NCBI GenBank assembly: GCA_945901215.1
Contig: CAMDKE010000119.1
Location: 1 to 7,944, forward strand
DNA: 7,944 bases
Direction of reading: 5' to 3'
Source of the DNA: Comamonas sp. lk
GTDB lineage: Bacteria > Pseudomonadota > Gammaproteobacteria > Burkholderiales > Burkholderiaceae_C
Positions 1 through 5,991 of this stretch are shown here, piece by piece. The notes beneath the pieces are model-generated. The model worked only from the letters and a program-made list of their open reading frames with translations. It was not told the DNA's origin and ran no database searches. The translations under genes were made by a program, and so were the position numbers. Position 1 is the first letter of the stretch. Every line of letters starts with the position of its first letter.

Positions 1-1
1 C

Positions 2-127
2 TCGCAACAAAAATCTAAAGACAAGGATGCAGAAGACAAAGCAAAAGAAGGCACCGCTGAAGAAGCAGAAGATCCTATGGCGCGCATGCTCGAGTCTATG
101 AAAGACGACGAGGCCAAGAAACCCTAA
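2..127 (+). CDS. C-terminal end of an unidentified protein with a charged tail (partial)
   Basis: The open frame enters from the left edge and ends at TAA 125-127, leaving 41 residues. The tail is hydrophilic and dominated by Lys, Glu, Asp and Ala, and ends in a short segment (DPMARMLESMKDD) followed by EAKKP. It has no hydrophobic stretch and no motif that I recognise, so it is probably a disordered or coiled cytoplasmic tail. The region is more A-rich than its neighbours, mainly because of the Lys and Glu codons. It converges on the TRAP binding-protein gene and a hairpin terminator follows 67 bases after the stop, which supports a real gene end. The function cannot be assigned from this fragment. 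Confidence 0.6.
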   Translation, partial: SQQKSKDKDAEDKAKEGTAEEAEDPMARMLESMKDDEAKKP

Positions 128-147
128 GTGTGGTTGCGCCAATAGGG

Positions 148-179
148 AACAGGGCAAGGGTTGGCGACCTTGACCTGTT
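148..179 (+). other. Imperfect inverted repeat (hairpin) in the 3' untranslated region
   Basis: AACAGG at 148-153 pairs with CCTGTT at 174-179, and CAAGG at 155-159 pairs with CCTTG at 168-172. One G-A mismatch (154/173) separates the two helices and the loop is eight bases (160-167). The hairpin lies 20 bases after the stop of the left-edge gene and 15 bases before the terminator poly-A/poly-T dyad. It has no T-run of its own, so it is not a terminator by itself. It may stabilise the mRNA end or be the body of a 3'-derived small RNA; both are inference. Confidence 0.45.
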
Positions 180-194
180 GAATGACCCAAAAAC

Positions 195-220
195 AAAAAA
201 CCCGCCGAAGCGGGTTTTTT
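195..220. terminator. Bidirectional Rho-independent terminator
   Basis: CCCGC at 201-205 pairs perfectly with GCGGG at 210-214 around a four-base loop. Six A's (195-200) lie on the left and six T's (215-220) on the right, so each strand shows a GC stem followed by a U-run. Read on the minus strand the loop is C(TTCG)G, one of the most stable known RNA tetraloops. The element sits between the stop at 127 (plus strand) and the stop at 240 (minus strand), as expected for a shared terminator of two convergent transcripts. Confidence 0.93.
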
Positions 221-239
221 GTAGCTTACGAAGTCTCGG

Positions 240-1319
240 TCAGAGCTTTTGTGATTGCATGAAGTCGTCCATCGACGCTTCGGCCAAGCTAAACCACAAA
301 TTGCTTTCTTTGCGAAACCCAGCGTAGTCGGTGTAAATCTTCTTCCAGGCTGGGTTGGTGTCATTGAGCTCGGAATACACGTCCATCGCGGCCTTGAACG
401 AGGCATTGAGCACATCCTTGGGGAACTTGTGCAGCTTGACGCCCTGGCCCAACAGCGTTTTTAGCGCCGGCATGTTGCGGAAGTCGTACTTTGCCTGCAT
501 GTCGGTGTGCGCAAAGGCTGCGGCGCATTCCACGATGGCTTTGTATTCGGGTGACAGGCCTTCGTAGGCCTTTTGGTTCACGTACAAGGAAAGCTGTGGT
601 CCAACCTCCCAAAATCCGGGATAGTAGTAATTGGGGGCTACCTTGTTGAAGCCGAGCTTCAAGTCGTCATAAGGGCCAACCCACTCGGCCGCATCAATGG
701 TGCCTTTTTCGAGTGCCTGGTAAATTTCGCCCCCCGGAATGTTCTGTGGCACCACGCCCAGGCGCTCCAGCACTTTGCCGGCAAAGCCGCCGCAACGGAA
801 CTTCAGGCCCTTGAGGTCGGCTACCGAACCGATTTCCTTACGAAACCAGCCGCCCATCTGCACACCCGTATTGCCCATGGGAAAGTTAACGATGCCGACT
901 TTGGCGAAATGTTCGCGCAGCAACTTCAGTCCGTTGCCCTCGTACATCCAAGCCGTCATCTGGCGGCTGTTAAGGCCAAAGGGAATCGCACAGTCGAGCG
1001 CGTAAGTGGGGTCTTTGCCAAAGAAATAGTAGGAAGCGGTGTTTGCCATCTCAATGGTGCCGTTGGATACACCATCGAGCACGCCAAACGGAGGCATCAA
1101 TTCCCCGCCAGCGTGGGTGCTGATGGTGAATTTTCCACCGCTGAGCTCGCCGACTTTTTTAGCAAACACCTCGCACACGCCAAACAAGGTATCCAGCGCC
1201 TTCGGAAAACTTGAGGCACAGCGCCAGCGCAAGGTGGCTTGCGCATGGACCGCGGGCGCCATACCAGCGGCCAAGACACCGGCGATCCCGGCGTTTTTGA
1301 TAATTGAACGACGATCCAT
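240..1319 (-). CDS. dctP: TRAP transporter periplasmic substrate-binding protein (DctP family, TakP-like)
   Basis: The 359-residue product fits the extracytoplasmic solute receptor of a tripartite ATP-independent periplasmic transporter. These receptors bind small carboxylates and hand them to a DctQM membrane complex driven by an ion gradient. The N-terminus carries a Tat-like signal (RRSIIK, residues 3-8), a hydrophobic stretch (10-22) and a probable cleavage after VHA (residue 26). FRCGG at 174-178 holds the Arg typically used to bind the substrate carboxylate. The EWVGPYDDLKLGF segment (212-224) resembles the 2-oxoacid receptor TakP, so a keto-acid ligand is likely but unproven. I chose the ATG at 1319 because CGGAG lies seven bases upstream and the signal peptide then starts properly; an in-frame ATG at 1373 would add 18 unrelated residues. 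The gene follows dxs after 138 bases on the same strand. No DctQ or DctM gene is visible here, so its partners must be elsewhere. Confidence 0.92.
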   Translation of the reverse strand: MDRRSIIKNAGIAGVLAAGMAPAVHAQATLRWRCASSFPKALDTLFGVCEVFAKKVGELSGGKFTISTHAGGELMPPFGVLDGVSNGTIEMANTASYYFFGKDPTYALDCAIPFGLNSRQMTAWMYEGNGLKLLREHFAKVGIVNFPMGNTGVQMGGWFRKEIGSVADLKGLKFRCGGFAGKVLERLGVVPQNIPGGEIYQALEKGTIDAAEWVGPYDDLKLGFNKVAPNYYYPGFWEVGPQLSLYVNQKAYEGLSPEYKAIVECAAAFAHTDMQAKYDFRNMPALKTLLGQGVKLHKFPKDVLNASFKAAMDVYSELNDTNPAWKKIYTDYAGFRKESNLWFSLAEASMDDFMQSQKL

Positions 1320-1382
1320 TGCAGTACTCCGTTGAATGTGAAACAAGCGCCCAAGGCACCTGCTGGTTGCCATAAGGCGGGA

Positions 1383-1409
1383 CGGGTTTACAACCCGAGG
1401 CTTATTGTA
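1383..1409 (-). promoter_or_regulatory. Possible promoter -10 box and leader hairpin of the TRAP gene
   Basis: On the minus strand TACAAT (1409-1404) matches the sigma-70 -10 consensus at five of six positions, about 85 bases before the start codon. No convincing -35 box lies 16-18 bases upstream of it. Seven bases downstream the transcript would form a perfect six-base-pair hairpin, CGGGTT (1388-1383 on the plus strand) with AACCCG (1397-1392) around a three-base loop. No U-run follows, so this is not a terminator. The TRAP gene could therefore have its own promoter and not depend on readthrough from dxs. Confidence 0.3.
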
Positions 1410-1443
1410 GGAACTGACCGGGTGGTTTTGGCGCGGGTTTTCC

Positions 1444-1457
1444 CTTGGGCTCCCAAG
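1444..1457 (-). other. Short inverted repeat directly after the dxs stop codon
   Basis: CTTGG (1444-1448) and CCAAG (1453-1457) pair perfectly around GCTC, immediately after the dxs TAG at 1460-1458. On the minus strand it is followed by GGAAAACC and not by a T-run, so intrinsic termination is not supported. It could protect the dxs mRNA end or be chance. Confidence 0.3.
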
Positions 1458-3329
1458 CTACGCCACCGTGAACCGGGTGCGTACCGCGGCCTCTATACCC
1501 GGGGCGTCCAAACCTTGCTTGGCCATCAACAAGGCCGGGTCACCGTGCTCAATAAACTGGTCAGGAAATCCCAGCTGCAATACCGGGACCACAAGACCGG
1601 CCGCCTGCAAGGTCTCCAACACCGCACTTCCCGCGCCACCCATCAGTGCCCCGTCTTCCACCGTTACAAGGCATGCGTGGCTCGCCGCCACAGACAACAA
1701 TAGGGCCGTATCCAGTGGTTTGGCCCAGCGCATGTTGACCACAGTGGCGTTGAGACCCTGGGCCGCCACCAAGGCCGGCTGCAGCAGGGTACCGAAGGCC
1801 AAAATGGCAATGCGCTCACCCGTGCGGCGAACTTCTCCTTTGCCAAATGGCAAACCGTCCAAGTTCTTTTGTTCCGGCACGCCAGCACCCGCCCCACGCG
1901 GGTAGCGCACCGCCACCGGGTGGTCTTGCATAAAGGCGGTGCTGAGCAATTGGCGGCATTCATTTTCGTCCGCTGGGCAGGCGATGCTGACGTTGGGAAT
2001 ACAGCGCAAAAACGCAATGTCGTAGGCACCGGCGTGGGTTGCGCCATCGGCCCCTACCAGACCGGCCCGGTCCAGGGCAAACACCACCGGCAAGTTTTGA
2101 ATCGCAACGTCATGAATAAGTTGGTCGTATGCGCGCTGCAAAAAGGTGGAATAGATCGCCACCACGGGCTTGAGCCCCTGGGTCGCCAGGCCCGCGGCAA
2201 AGGTAACCGCATGCTGTTCGGCAATACCCACGTCGAAATACCGATCCGCGAAGCGCGTTTCAAAATCGACCAAACCTGAGCCTTCACGCATAGCGGGGGT
2301 AATTCCCACCAGACGCTTATCCTGCTCGGCCATATCGCACAACCAGCGCCCAAACACCTGGGTGAAAGTCGCCTTACCAGGGGCCGATGGCTGCTTCAGA
2401 CCCACCGCAGGATCGAATTTTCCTGGCCCATGGTAGGCCACGGGGTCCGCCTCCGCCAATGCGTAGCCCTGGCCCTTCTTGGTAACAATGTGCAAAAACT
2501 GCGGGCCCTTCAGGTGCTTGATGTTCTCCAGCGTCGGAATCAAGGAGTTCAGGTCATGCCCGTCAATCGGGCCGATGTAGTTAAAGCCAAACTGCTCAAA
2601 CAAGGTGGCCGGAACCACCATGCCTTTAGCATGCTCTTCAATGCGTTTGGCCAACTCAAACAGGGTGGGCGCACCTTTGAGAACGCTTTTCCCCACACTT
2701 TTCGCCTTGGCGTAAAACTGCCCGCTCATCAACTGGGCAAGGTAGCGGTTGAGCGCACCCACCGGTGGGCTGATGCTCATCTCGTTGTCGTTAAGAATGA
2801 CGAGCAGGCGGCAGTCTTCCACGCCCGCGTTATTGAGCGCTTCAAAAGCCATTCCCGCCGTAAGCGCGCCGTCCCCAATGATGGCCACCGAATAACGGTC
2901 CTCGCCCTTGAGCTTGGCGGCCACGGCCATGCCAAGGGCGGCCGAAATCGACGTGCTGGAGTGCGCGGTACCAAAAGTATCGAAGTCACTCTCCCCACGC
3001 TGCGGAAAACCGCTGAGGCCGCCGAACTGGCGCAAAGTAGACATGCGCTCGCGCCGTCCGGTCAAAATCTTGTGCGGGTAAGTTTGGTGGCCCACATCCC
3101 ACACCAGGCAGTCTTTGGGCGTATCGAACACATAGTGCAAGGCCACAGTCAACTCGACGGTGCCAAGGTTGGAGCTCAGGTGCCCGCCCGTCTGAGCTAC
3201 GCTTTTGAGCAAAAAAGCCCGAAGTTCATCCGCCACACCATGCATATCGCTTCGGGACATGCGACGTAAATCCTGAGGTGACTGAATTTGAGGAAGTAAG
3301 GGTGCTTTGGTCGTGGATGAATTGGGCAT
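1458..3329 (-). CDS. dxs: 1-deoxy-D-xylulose-5-phosphate synthase
   Basis: This cytoplasmic thiamine-diphosphate enzyme condenses pyruvate with glyceraldehyde 3-phosphate to form 1-deoxyxylulose 5-phosphate, the entry step of the MEP isoprenoid pathway and a source for thiamine and pyridoxal. The 623 residues match the usual family length of about 620. Visible landmarks are GGHLSSNLG with His50, WDVGHQTYPHKILTGR with His81, the thiamine-binding motif GDGALTAGM (152-160) closed by NDN (180-182), the catalytic glutamate in DVGIAEQHAV (Glu371), YSTFLQRAYDQ (393-403), and DRAGLVGADGATHAG with Arg421, Asp428 and His432. These sit one residue beyond the positions I recall for the E. coli enzyme. 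I chose the ATG at 3329 over the in-frame ATG at 3380, which would add 17 atypical residues; the Shine-Dalgarno sequence is weak (AGG ten bases upstream). It follows ispA after a 75-base gap. No key residue is missing. Confidence 0.97.
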   Translation of the reverse strand: MPNSSTTKAPLLPQIQSPQDLRRMSRSDMHGVADELRAFLLKSVAQTGGHLSSNLGTVELTVALHYVFDTPKDCLVWDVGHQTYPHKILTGRRERMSTLRQFGGLSGFPQRGESDFDTFGTAHSSTSISAALGMAVAAKLKGEDRYSVAIIGDGALTAGMAFEALNNAGVEDCRLLVILNDNEMSISPPVGALNRYLAQLMSGQFYAKAKSVGKSVLKGAPTLFELAKRIEEHAKGMVVPATLFEQFGFNYIGPIDGHDLNSLIPTLENIKHLKGPQFLHIVTKKGQGYALAEADPVAYHGPGKFDPAVGLKQPSAPGKATFTQVFGRWLCDMAEQDKRLVGITPAMREGSGLVDFETRFADRYFDVGIAEQHAVTFAAGLATQGLKPVVAIYSTFLQRAYDQLIHDVAIQNLPVVFALDRAGLVGADGATHAGAYDIAFLRCIPNVSIACPADENECRQLLSTAFMQDHPVAVRYPRGAGAGVPEQKNLDGLPFGKGEVRRTGERIAILAFGTLLQPALVAAQGLNATVVNMRWAKPLDTALLLSVAASHACLVTVEDGALMGGAGSAVLETLQAAGLVVPVLQLGFPDQFIEHGDPALLMAKQGLDAPGIEAAVRTRFTVA

Positions 3330-3370
3330 GAACTGAAGACCTAGGTAAAAGCGCCGCACTGTAACGGCCC

Positions 3371-3395
3371 GAAAATGCAAAGAAAGTGCATTATC
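3371..3395 (-). promoter_or_regulatory. Possible internal dxs promoter with an 11-base direct repeat
   Basis: In the 75-base ispA-dxs gap, GAAAATGCA (3371-3379) recurs as GAAAGTGCA (3382-3390), eight of nine bases identical and offset by 11 bases, about one helical turn. Directly beside it, minus-strand GATAAT (3395-3390) matches the -10 consensus at five of six positions; the best upstream -35 candidate, TCGAAG with 16 bases spacing, is poor. A dxs-specific promoter controlled by a dimeric binding protein is possible but rests only on these patterns. Confidence 0.25.
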
Positions 3396-3404
3396 GTGAA
3401 AAGC

Positions 3405-4340
3405 TCAATGGCTTCGATGAACCACCATGTCGGCCAGTGCGCCCAACGGGCTCGTATCGGCCAGGCCGGCCAAGGCCAGCGCCGCATGAGCTTGGCCAAG
3501 TAACTCGGCGGCATAGGCTCGGCTGCGCGCCAGGCCCATGAGGGAAACATAAGTCGGTTTGGCACGGTCGGCGTCTTTGCCAGCGGTCTTGCCCAGCGTT
3601 GCGGAGTCTGCGGTGACGTCAAGCACATCATCGACGACCTGAAACGCAAGCCCGATAGCGTTTCCGTACTGCGCCAAGGCTTCGATTACCAAGGCGCTGG
3701 CGCCGCCGCATGCAGCGCCCATCAAGACGCTGCAGCGCAGCAAGGCGCCGGTTTTAAGCTGGTGCATATGGCGCAAGGCGCCTTCAGTCAAGGCGCCGCC
3801 CACGCTGGCCAGGTCAATGGCCTGGCCTCCAGCCATGCCGGTGCTGCCCGCAGCGCGCGACAGCAAAGCGCACAGGCGCGCTTGAACGTCAGGCGCCACG
3901 CTGCCGTCCGACGGTGTAAGCAACTCAAACGCCATGGCTTGCAATGCGTCGCCTGCCAGCAAGGCGCTAGCTTGACCAAACTGCACATGGACGGTGGGCT
4001 TTCCCCGGCGCAATACGTCGTTGTCCATACAGGGCATGTCGTCGTGAACCAAGGAGTAGGCGTGAATCAATTCCACCGAACAGGCGGCGCGAAGGGCCGC
4101 CGTGGACGGTTGCGCGCGGTGCCCAGACACGGCCTCAAAAGCCGCCAATACCAGCAAGGGGCGCAAGCGCTTTCCACCATCGAGCACCGCATAGCGCATA
4201 GCGGCCACCAAGTCTGCCGGCGCGCCTGGTGCCGCGCCCGTATCGAGGTTCGCGCTAACCCAATCGTCCAGGCAACGCTCCACCGTTTGCAAGCGCTGCC
4301 GGCTCCATGCTTCCAACACAAATGGCACGGTATGGGTCAC
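3405..4340 (-). CDS. ispA: Farnesyl diphosphate synthase (short-chain polyprenyl synthase)
   Basis: IspA adds isopentenyl diphosphate to dimethylallyl and geranyl diphosphate to give farnesyl diphosphate, the precursor of undecaprenyl carriers, quinone side chains and hopanoids or carotenoids. The 311 residues carry every hallmark of the bacterial family: GGKRLRP (55-61), the first Asp-rich motif LVHDDMPCMDND with Asp100, Asp101 and Asp106, GGQAIDL (171-177), the second Asp-rich motif DDVLD (237-241), and KDADRAKPTY (255-264). The four-residue spacing within the first motif is typical of bacterial farnesyl synthases. The start is GTG at 4340, overlapping the xseB stop as GTGA, with GGAG six bases upstream; the next in-frame Met is far inside the domain. 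The overlap implies coupled translation with xseB. Product chain length is inferred from the family; geranylgeranyl synthase activity cannot be excluded. Confidence 0.95.
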   Translation of the reverse strand: MTHTVPFVLEAWSRQRLQTVERCLDDWVSANLDTGAAPGAPADLVAAMRYAVLDGGKRLRPLLVLAAFEAVSGHRAQPSTAALRAACSVELIHAYSLVHDDMPCMDNDVLRRGKPTVHVQFGQASALLAGDALQAMAFELLTPSDGSVAPDVQARLCALLSRAAGSTGMAGGQAIDLASVGGALTEGALRHMHQLKTGALLRCSVLMGAACGGASALVIEALAQYGNAIGLAFQVVDDVLDVTADSATLGKTAGKDADRAKPTYVSLMGLARSRAYAAELLGQAHAALALAGLADTSPLGALADMVVHRSH

Positions 4341-4594
4341 ACACTGCTCCAGGGTTTGAGGACGTCTTTGTCGAGCACCTTGATTTGGTCCTCAACCGCC
4401 TCGAGCTTGTCGCGGCATACACGCAGCAGTTCAGCCCCCCTTTTATAGGCTGCGAGCAACTGGTCCAGCGGCATGTCGCCGGCCTCCATCTGCGCGACCA
4501 GCTGCTCAAGCTCTTGCATTGCGGCCTCGTAATTGGCCGGCAACCCGGTGGGCACTTGGGCGGCAGCAGGGACGTTAGAACTTGCCTTTGGCAT
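4337..4594 (-). CDS. xseB: Exodeoxyribonuclease VII small subunit
   Basis: XseB is the small helical subunit that assembles with XseA into exonuclease VII, which degrades single-stranded DNA from either end in repair and mismatch correction. The 85-residue product is close to the E. coli length of about 80. The family core runs from YEAAMQELEQLV (about 22-33) through MEAGDMPLDQLLAAYKRG (35-52) to CRDKLEAVEDQIKVLD (58-73), which forms the paired helices. I chose the ATG at 4594 because homologues begin shortly before this core; an in-frame ATG at 4705 would add 37 implausible residues. GCGAGA just upstream is a weak ribosome site. It is the first gene of the xseB-ispA-dxs block and its stop overlaps the ispA start. 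The large subunit xseA is not in the window, which is usual. Confidence 0.93.
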   Translation of the reverse strand: MPKASSNVPAAAQVPTGLPANYEAAMQELEQLVAQMEAGDMPLDQLLAAYKRGAELLRVCRDKLEAVEDQIKVLDKDVLKPWSSV

Positions 4595-4806
4595 ACAGGT
4601 CTCGCTAAAAAGGGTAGGTACAAAAGCAATAGACTCCACCGATTTTAAGGTAGTGCTTTGCCAGCCCTGGTAAGGTGTCCTCGGCCTGTCTTGCCAAAGG
4701 TACAATCCCCTGCTTCGCGATCGTCTTCCTGTAGGACTGGCGGTCTTTATTTTTCTCGCGTCTCGTGCGCATTCTCCCTGTGGGGAGTCTTTAGGTCAGG
4801 TCCACC
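4595..4806. promoter_or_regulatory. Divergent intergenic region between xseB and the Rieske oxygenase gene
   Basis: These 212 bases must carry promoters for both directions. On the plus strand TACAAT (4701-4706) is a five-of-six match to the -10 box, giving a leader of roughly 95 bases for the oxygenase gene. On the minus strand TAAAAT (4647-4642) is a five-of-six match about 47 bases before the xseB start. Neither has a clear -35 partner, so both are tentative. The plus-strand leader contains a hairpin, CTCCC (4774-4778) with GGGAG (4783-4787) around TGTG, 19 bases before the ATG. AGG at 4798-4800, six bases from the ATG, is the ribosome-binding site. No known riboswitch class was recognised. 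Confidence 0.45.
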
Positions 4807-5991
4807 ATGTCTGATTTAAGTCTTCAGCTGCAGCAGGCCGTAAGCCAACTCCCGGTATCAAGCTACTTTGACCCTGCGCTCTATGCACGGGAGATGCAAA
4901 GCATCTTCAAATCGGGTCCGCGCTACGTGGGGCACAGCCTGAGCGTGCCCGAGGTCGGCGACTTCTACACACTGCCGCAGGAGAACGAAGGCCGTGCACT
5001 GGTTCGAAACGCCGGCGGCATTGAGTTGATCTCCAACGTCTGCCGCCACCGCCAGGCGCTGATGCTCAAAGGAAAAGGTTCGCTCCTGCAGGGGCAAAAC
5101 CAAACGGCTGGAAGCAACGGCAACATCGTCTGCCCCTTGCACCGCTGGACTTACAGTGGCTTGCACAGCGGCATGGCGGGCAGTCAGGCCGGAACATTGA
5201 TCGGCGCACCGCACTTTGCCGCCGACCCCTGCCTGAATCTCAACAACTACCCGCTTCAAGAGTGGAACGGCTTGTTGTTTGAATCGGGCGGGGTAGATGT
5301 GGCCACCCAAATGAGGGATTTAGGACCCCGAAGCGACCTGGACTTCGATGGCTACGTGCTCGACCGCGTGGAGATGCACGAGTGCAACTACAACTGGAAA
5401 ACCTTCATCGAGGTGTACTTAGAGGACTACCACGTCGGTCCGTTCCACCCTGGATTGGGCAATTTTGTGACCTGCGAAGACTTGCGCTGGGAATTTAAAG
5501 AACATTACTCGGTACAGACCGTAGGCGCGGCCAACCGCTTGGGCAAAGCCGACGCCTGCGGTGGCTCCCCTGCGTATGAACGCTGGCAAAGTGCATTACT
5601 CAAGTACCGCAACGGCGTGCCGCCAAAGTTCGGCGCCATTTGGCTTACCTATTACCCGCACACCATGGTCGAGTGGTACCCACATGTGCTGACGGTGTCC
5701 ACCCTGCACCCAATGGGTGTGGACAAAACCATGAACATGGTGGAGTTTTATTACCCCGAGGAAATTGTGGCGTTCGAACGTGAGTTTGTCGAATCCCAGC
5801 AGTCCGCCTACATGGAAACCTGCGTTGAGGACGACGAAATCGCTGAGCGCATGGACGCTGGGCGCAAAGCCCTGCTACAGCGTGGTGACAACGAAATTGG
5901 CCCTTACCAAAGCCCCATGGAAGACGGAATGCAGCACTTCCACGAGTGGTATCGCGCCCGCATGTCCAACGCCACACAGCTAGAAACATGA
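4807..5991 (+). CDS. Rieske-type non-heme iron oxygenase, alpha subunit (substrate unknown)
   Basis: The 394-residue protein fits the catalytic subunit of Rieske oxygenases, which take electrons through a 2Fe-2S cluster to a mononuclear iron and hydroxylate or demethylate small molecules. The cluster ligands are Cys79 and His81 (CRHRQ) and Cys109 and His112 (CPLHRW). The 27 residues between the two halves exceed the usual 15-17. The iron site is visible in YNWKTFIEVYLEDYHVGPFH: His209 and His214 as ligands and Glu206 as bridging carboxylate, with Asp342 in CVEDDEIAER as the probable third ligand. A Glu bridge recalls the carnitine/choline/glycine-betaine monooxygenase branch more than naphthalene-type dioxygenases. 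No reductase, ferredoxin or beta subunit is adjacent, so electrons must come from elsewhere. The start ATG has AGG six bases upstream. The stop overlaps the next gene. The fold is confident, the substrate is not known. Confidence 0.93.
   Translation: MSDLSLQLQQAVSQLPVSSYFDPALYAREMQSIFKSGPRYVGHSLSVPEVGDFYTLPQENEGRALVRNAGGIELISNVCRHRQALMLKGKGSLLQGQNQTAGSNGNIVCPLHRWTYSGLHSGMAGSQAGTLIGAPHFAADPCLNLNNYPLQEWNGLLFESGGVDVATQMRDLGPRSDLDFDGYVLDRVEMHECNYNWKTFIEVYLEDYHVGPFHPGLGNFVTCEDLRWEFKEHYSVQTVGAANRLGKADACGGSPAYERWQSALLKYRNGVPPKFGAIWLTYYPHTMVEWYPHVLTVSTLHPMGVDKTMNMVEFYYPEEIVAFEREFVESQQSAYMETCVEDDEIAERMDAGRKALLQRGDNEIGPYQSPMEDGMQHFHEWYRARMSNATQLET

Noticed and set aside
573..1214. 213-residue plus-strand open frame opposite the TRAP gene
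   Set aside because: It is antisense to a well-supported protein and has no recognisable motif or plausible ribosome site.
1320..1373. N-terminal extension of the TRAP protein from the upstream ATG at 1373
   Set aside because: It would bury the twin-arginine signal behind 18 residues and ignore the good ribosome site before the ATG at 1319.
2430..3269. 279-residue plus-strand open frame opposite dxs
   Set aside because: It lies wholly antisense to a clear dxs gene, its translation shows no domain pattern, and long antisense frames are expected in GC-biased codons.
3685..3970. Five copies of CAAGGCGC in the ispA region, suggesting a repeat
   Set aside because: The copies are irregularly spaced and fall in codons for Ala, Gly and Leu; this is GC-biased codon use, not an iterated element.
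3762..4448. 228-residue plus-strand open frame opposite ispA and xseB
   Set aside because: It crosses two certain genes on the other strand and is rich in Arg, Gln, Ala and His typical of shadow frames.
4735..4757. Possible intrinsic terminator (GAC...GTC followed by a T-rich run) upstream of the oxygenase gene
   Set aside because: The stem is only three base pairs, too weak for a terminator or attenuator.
5946..5987. Upstream start for the EamA transporter inside the oxygenase gene
   Set aside because: It adds 14 polar residues before the first membrane helix; the overlapping ATGA start at 5988 is the usual arrangement.
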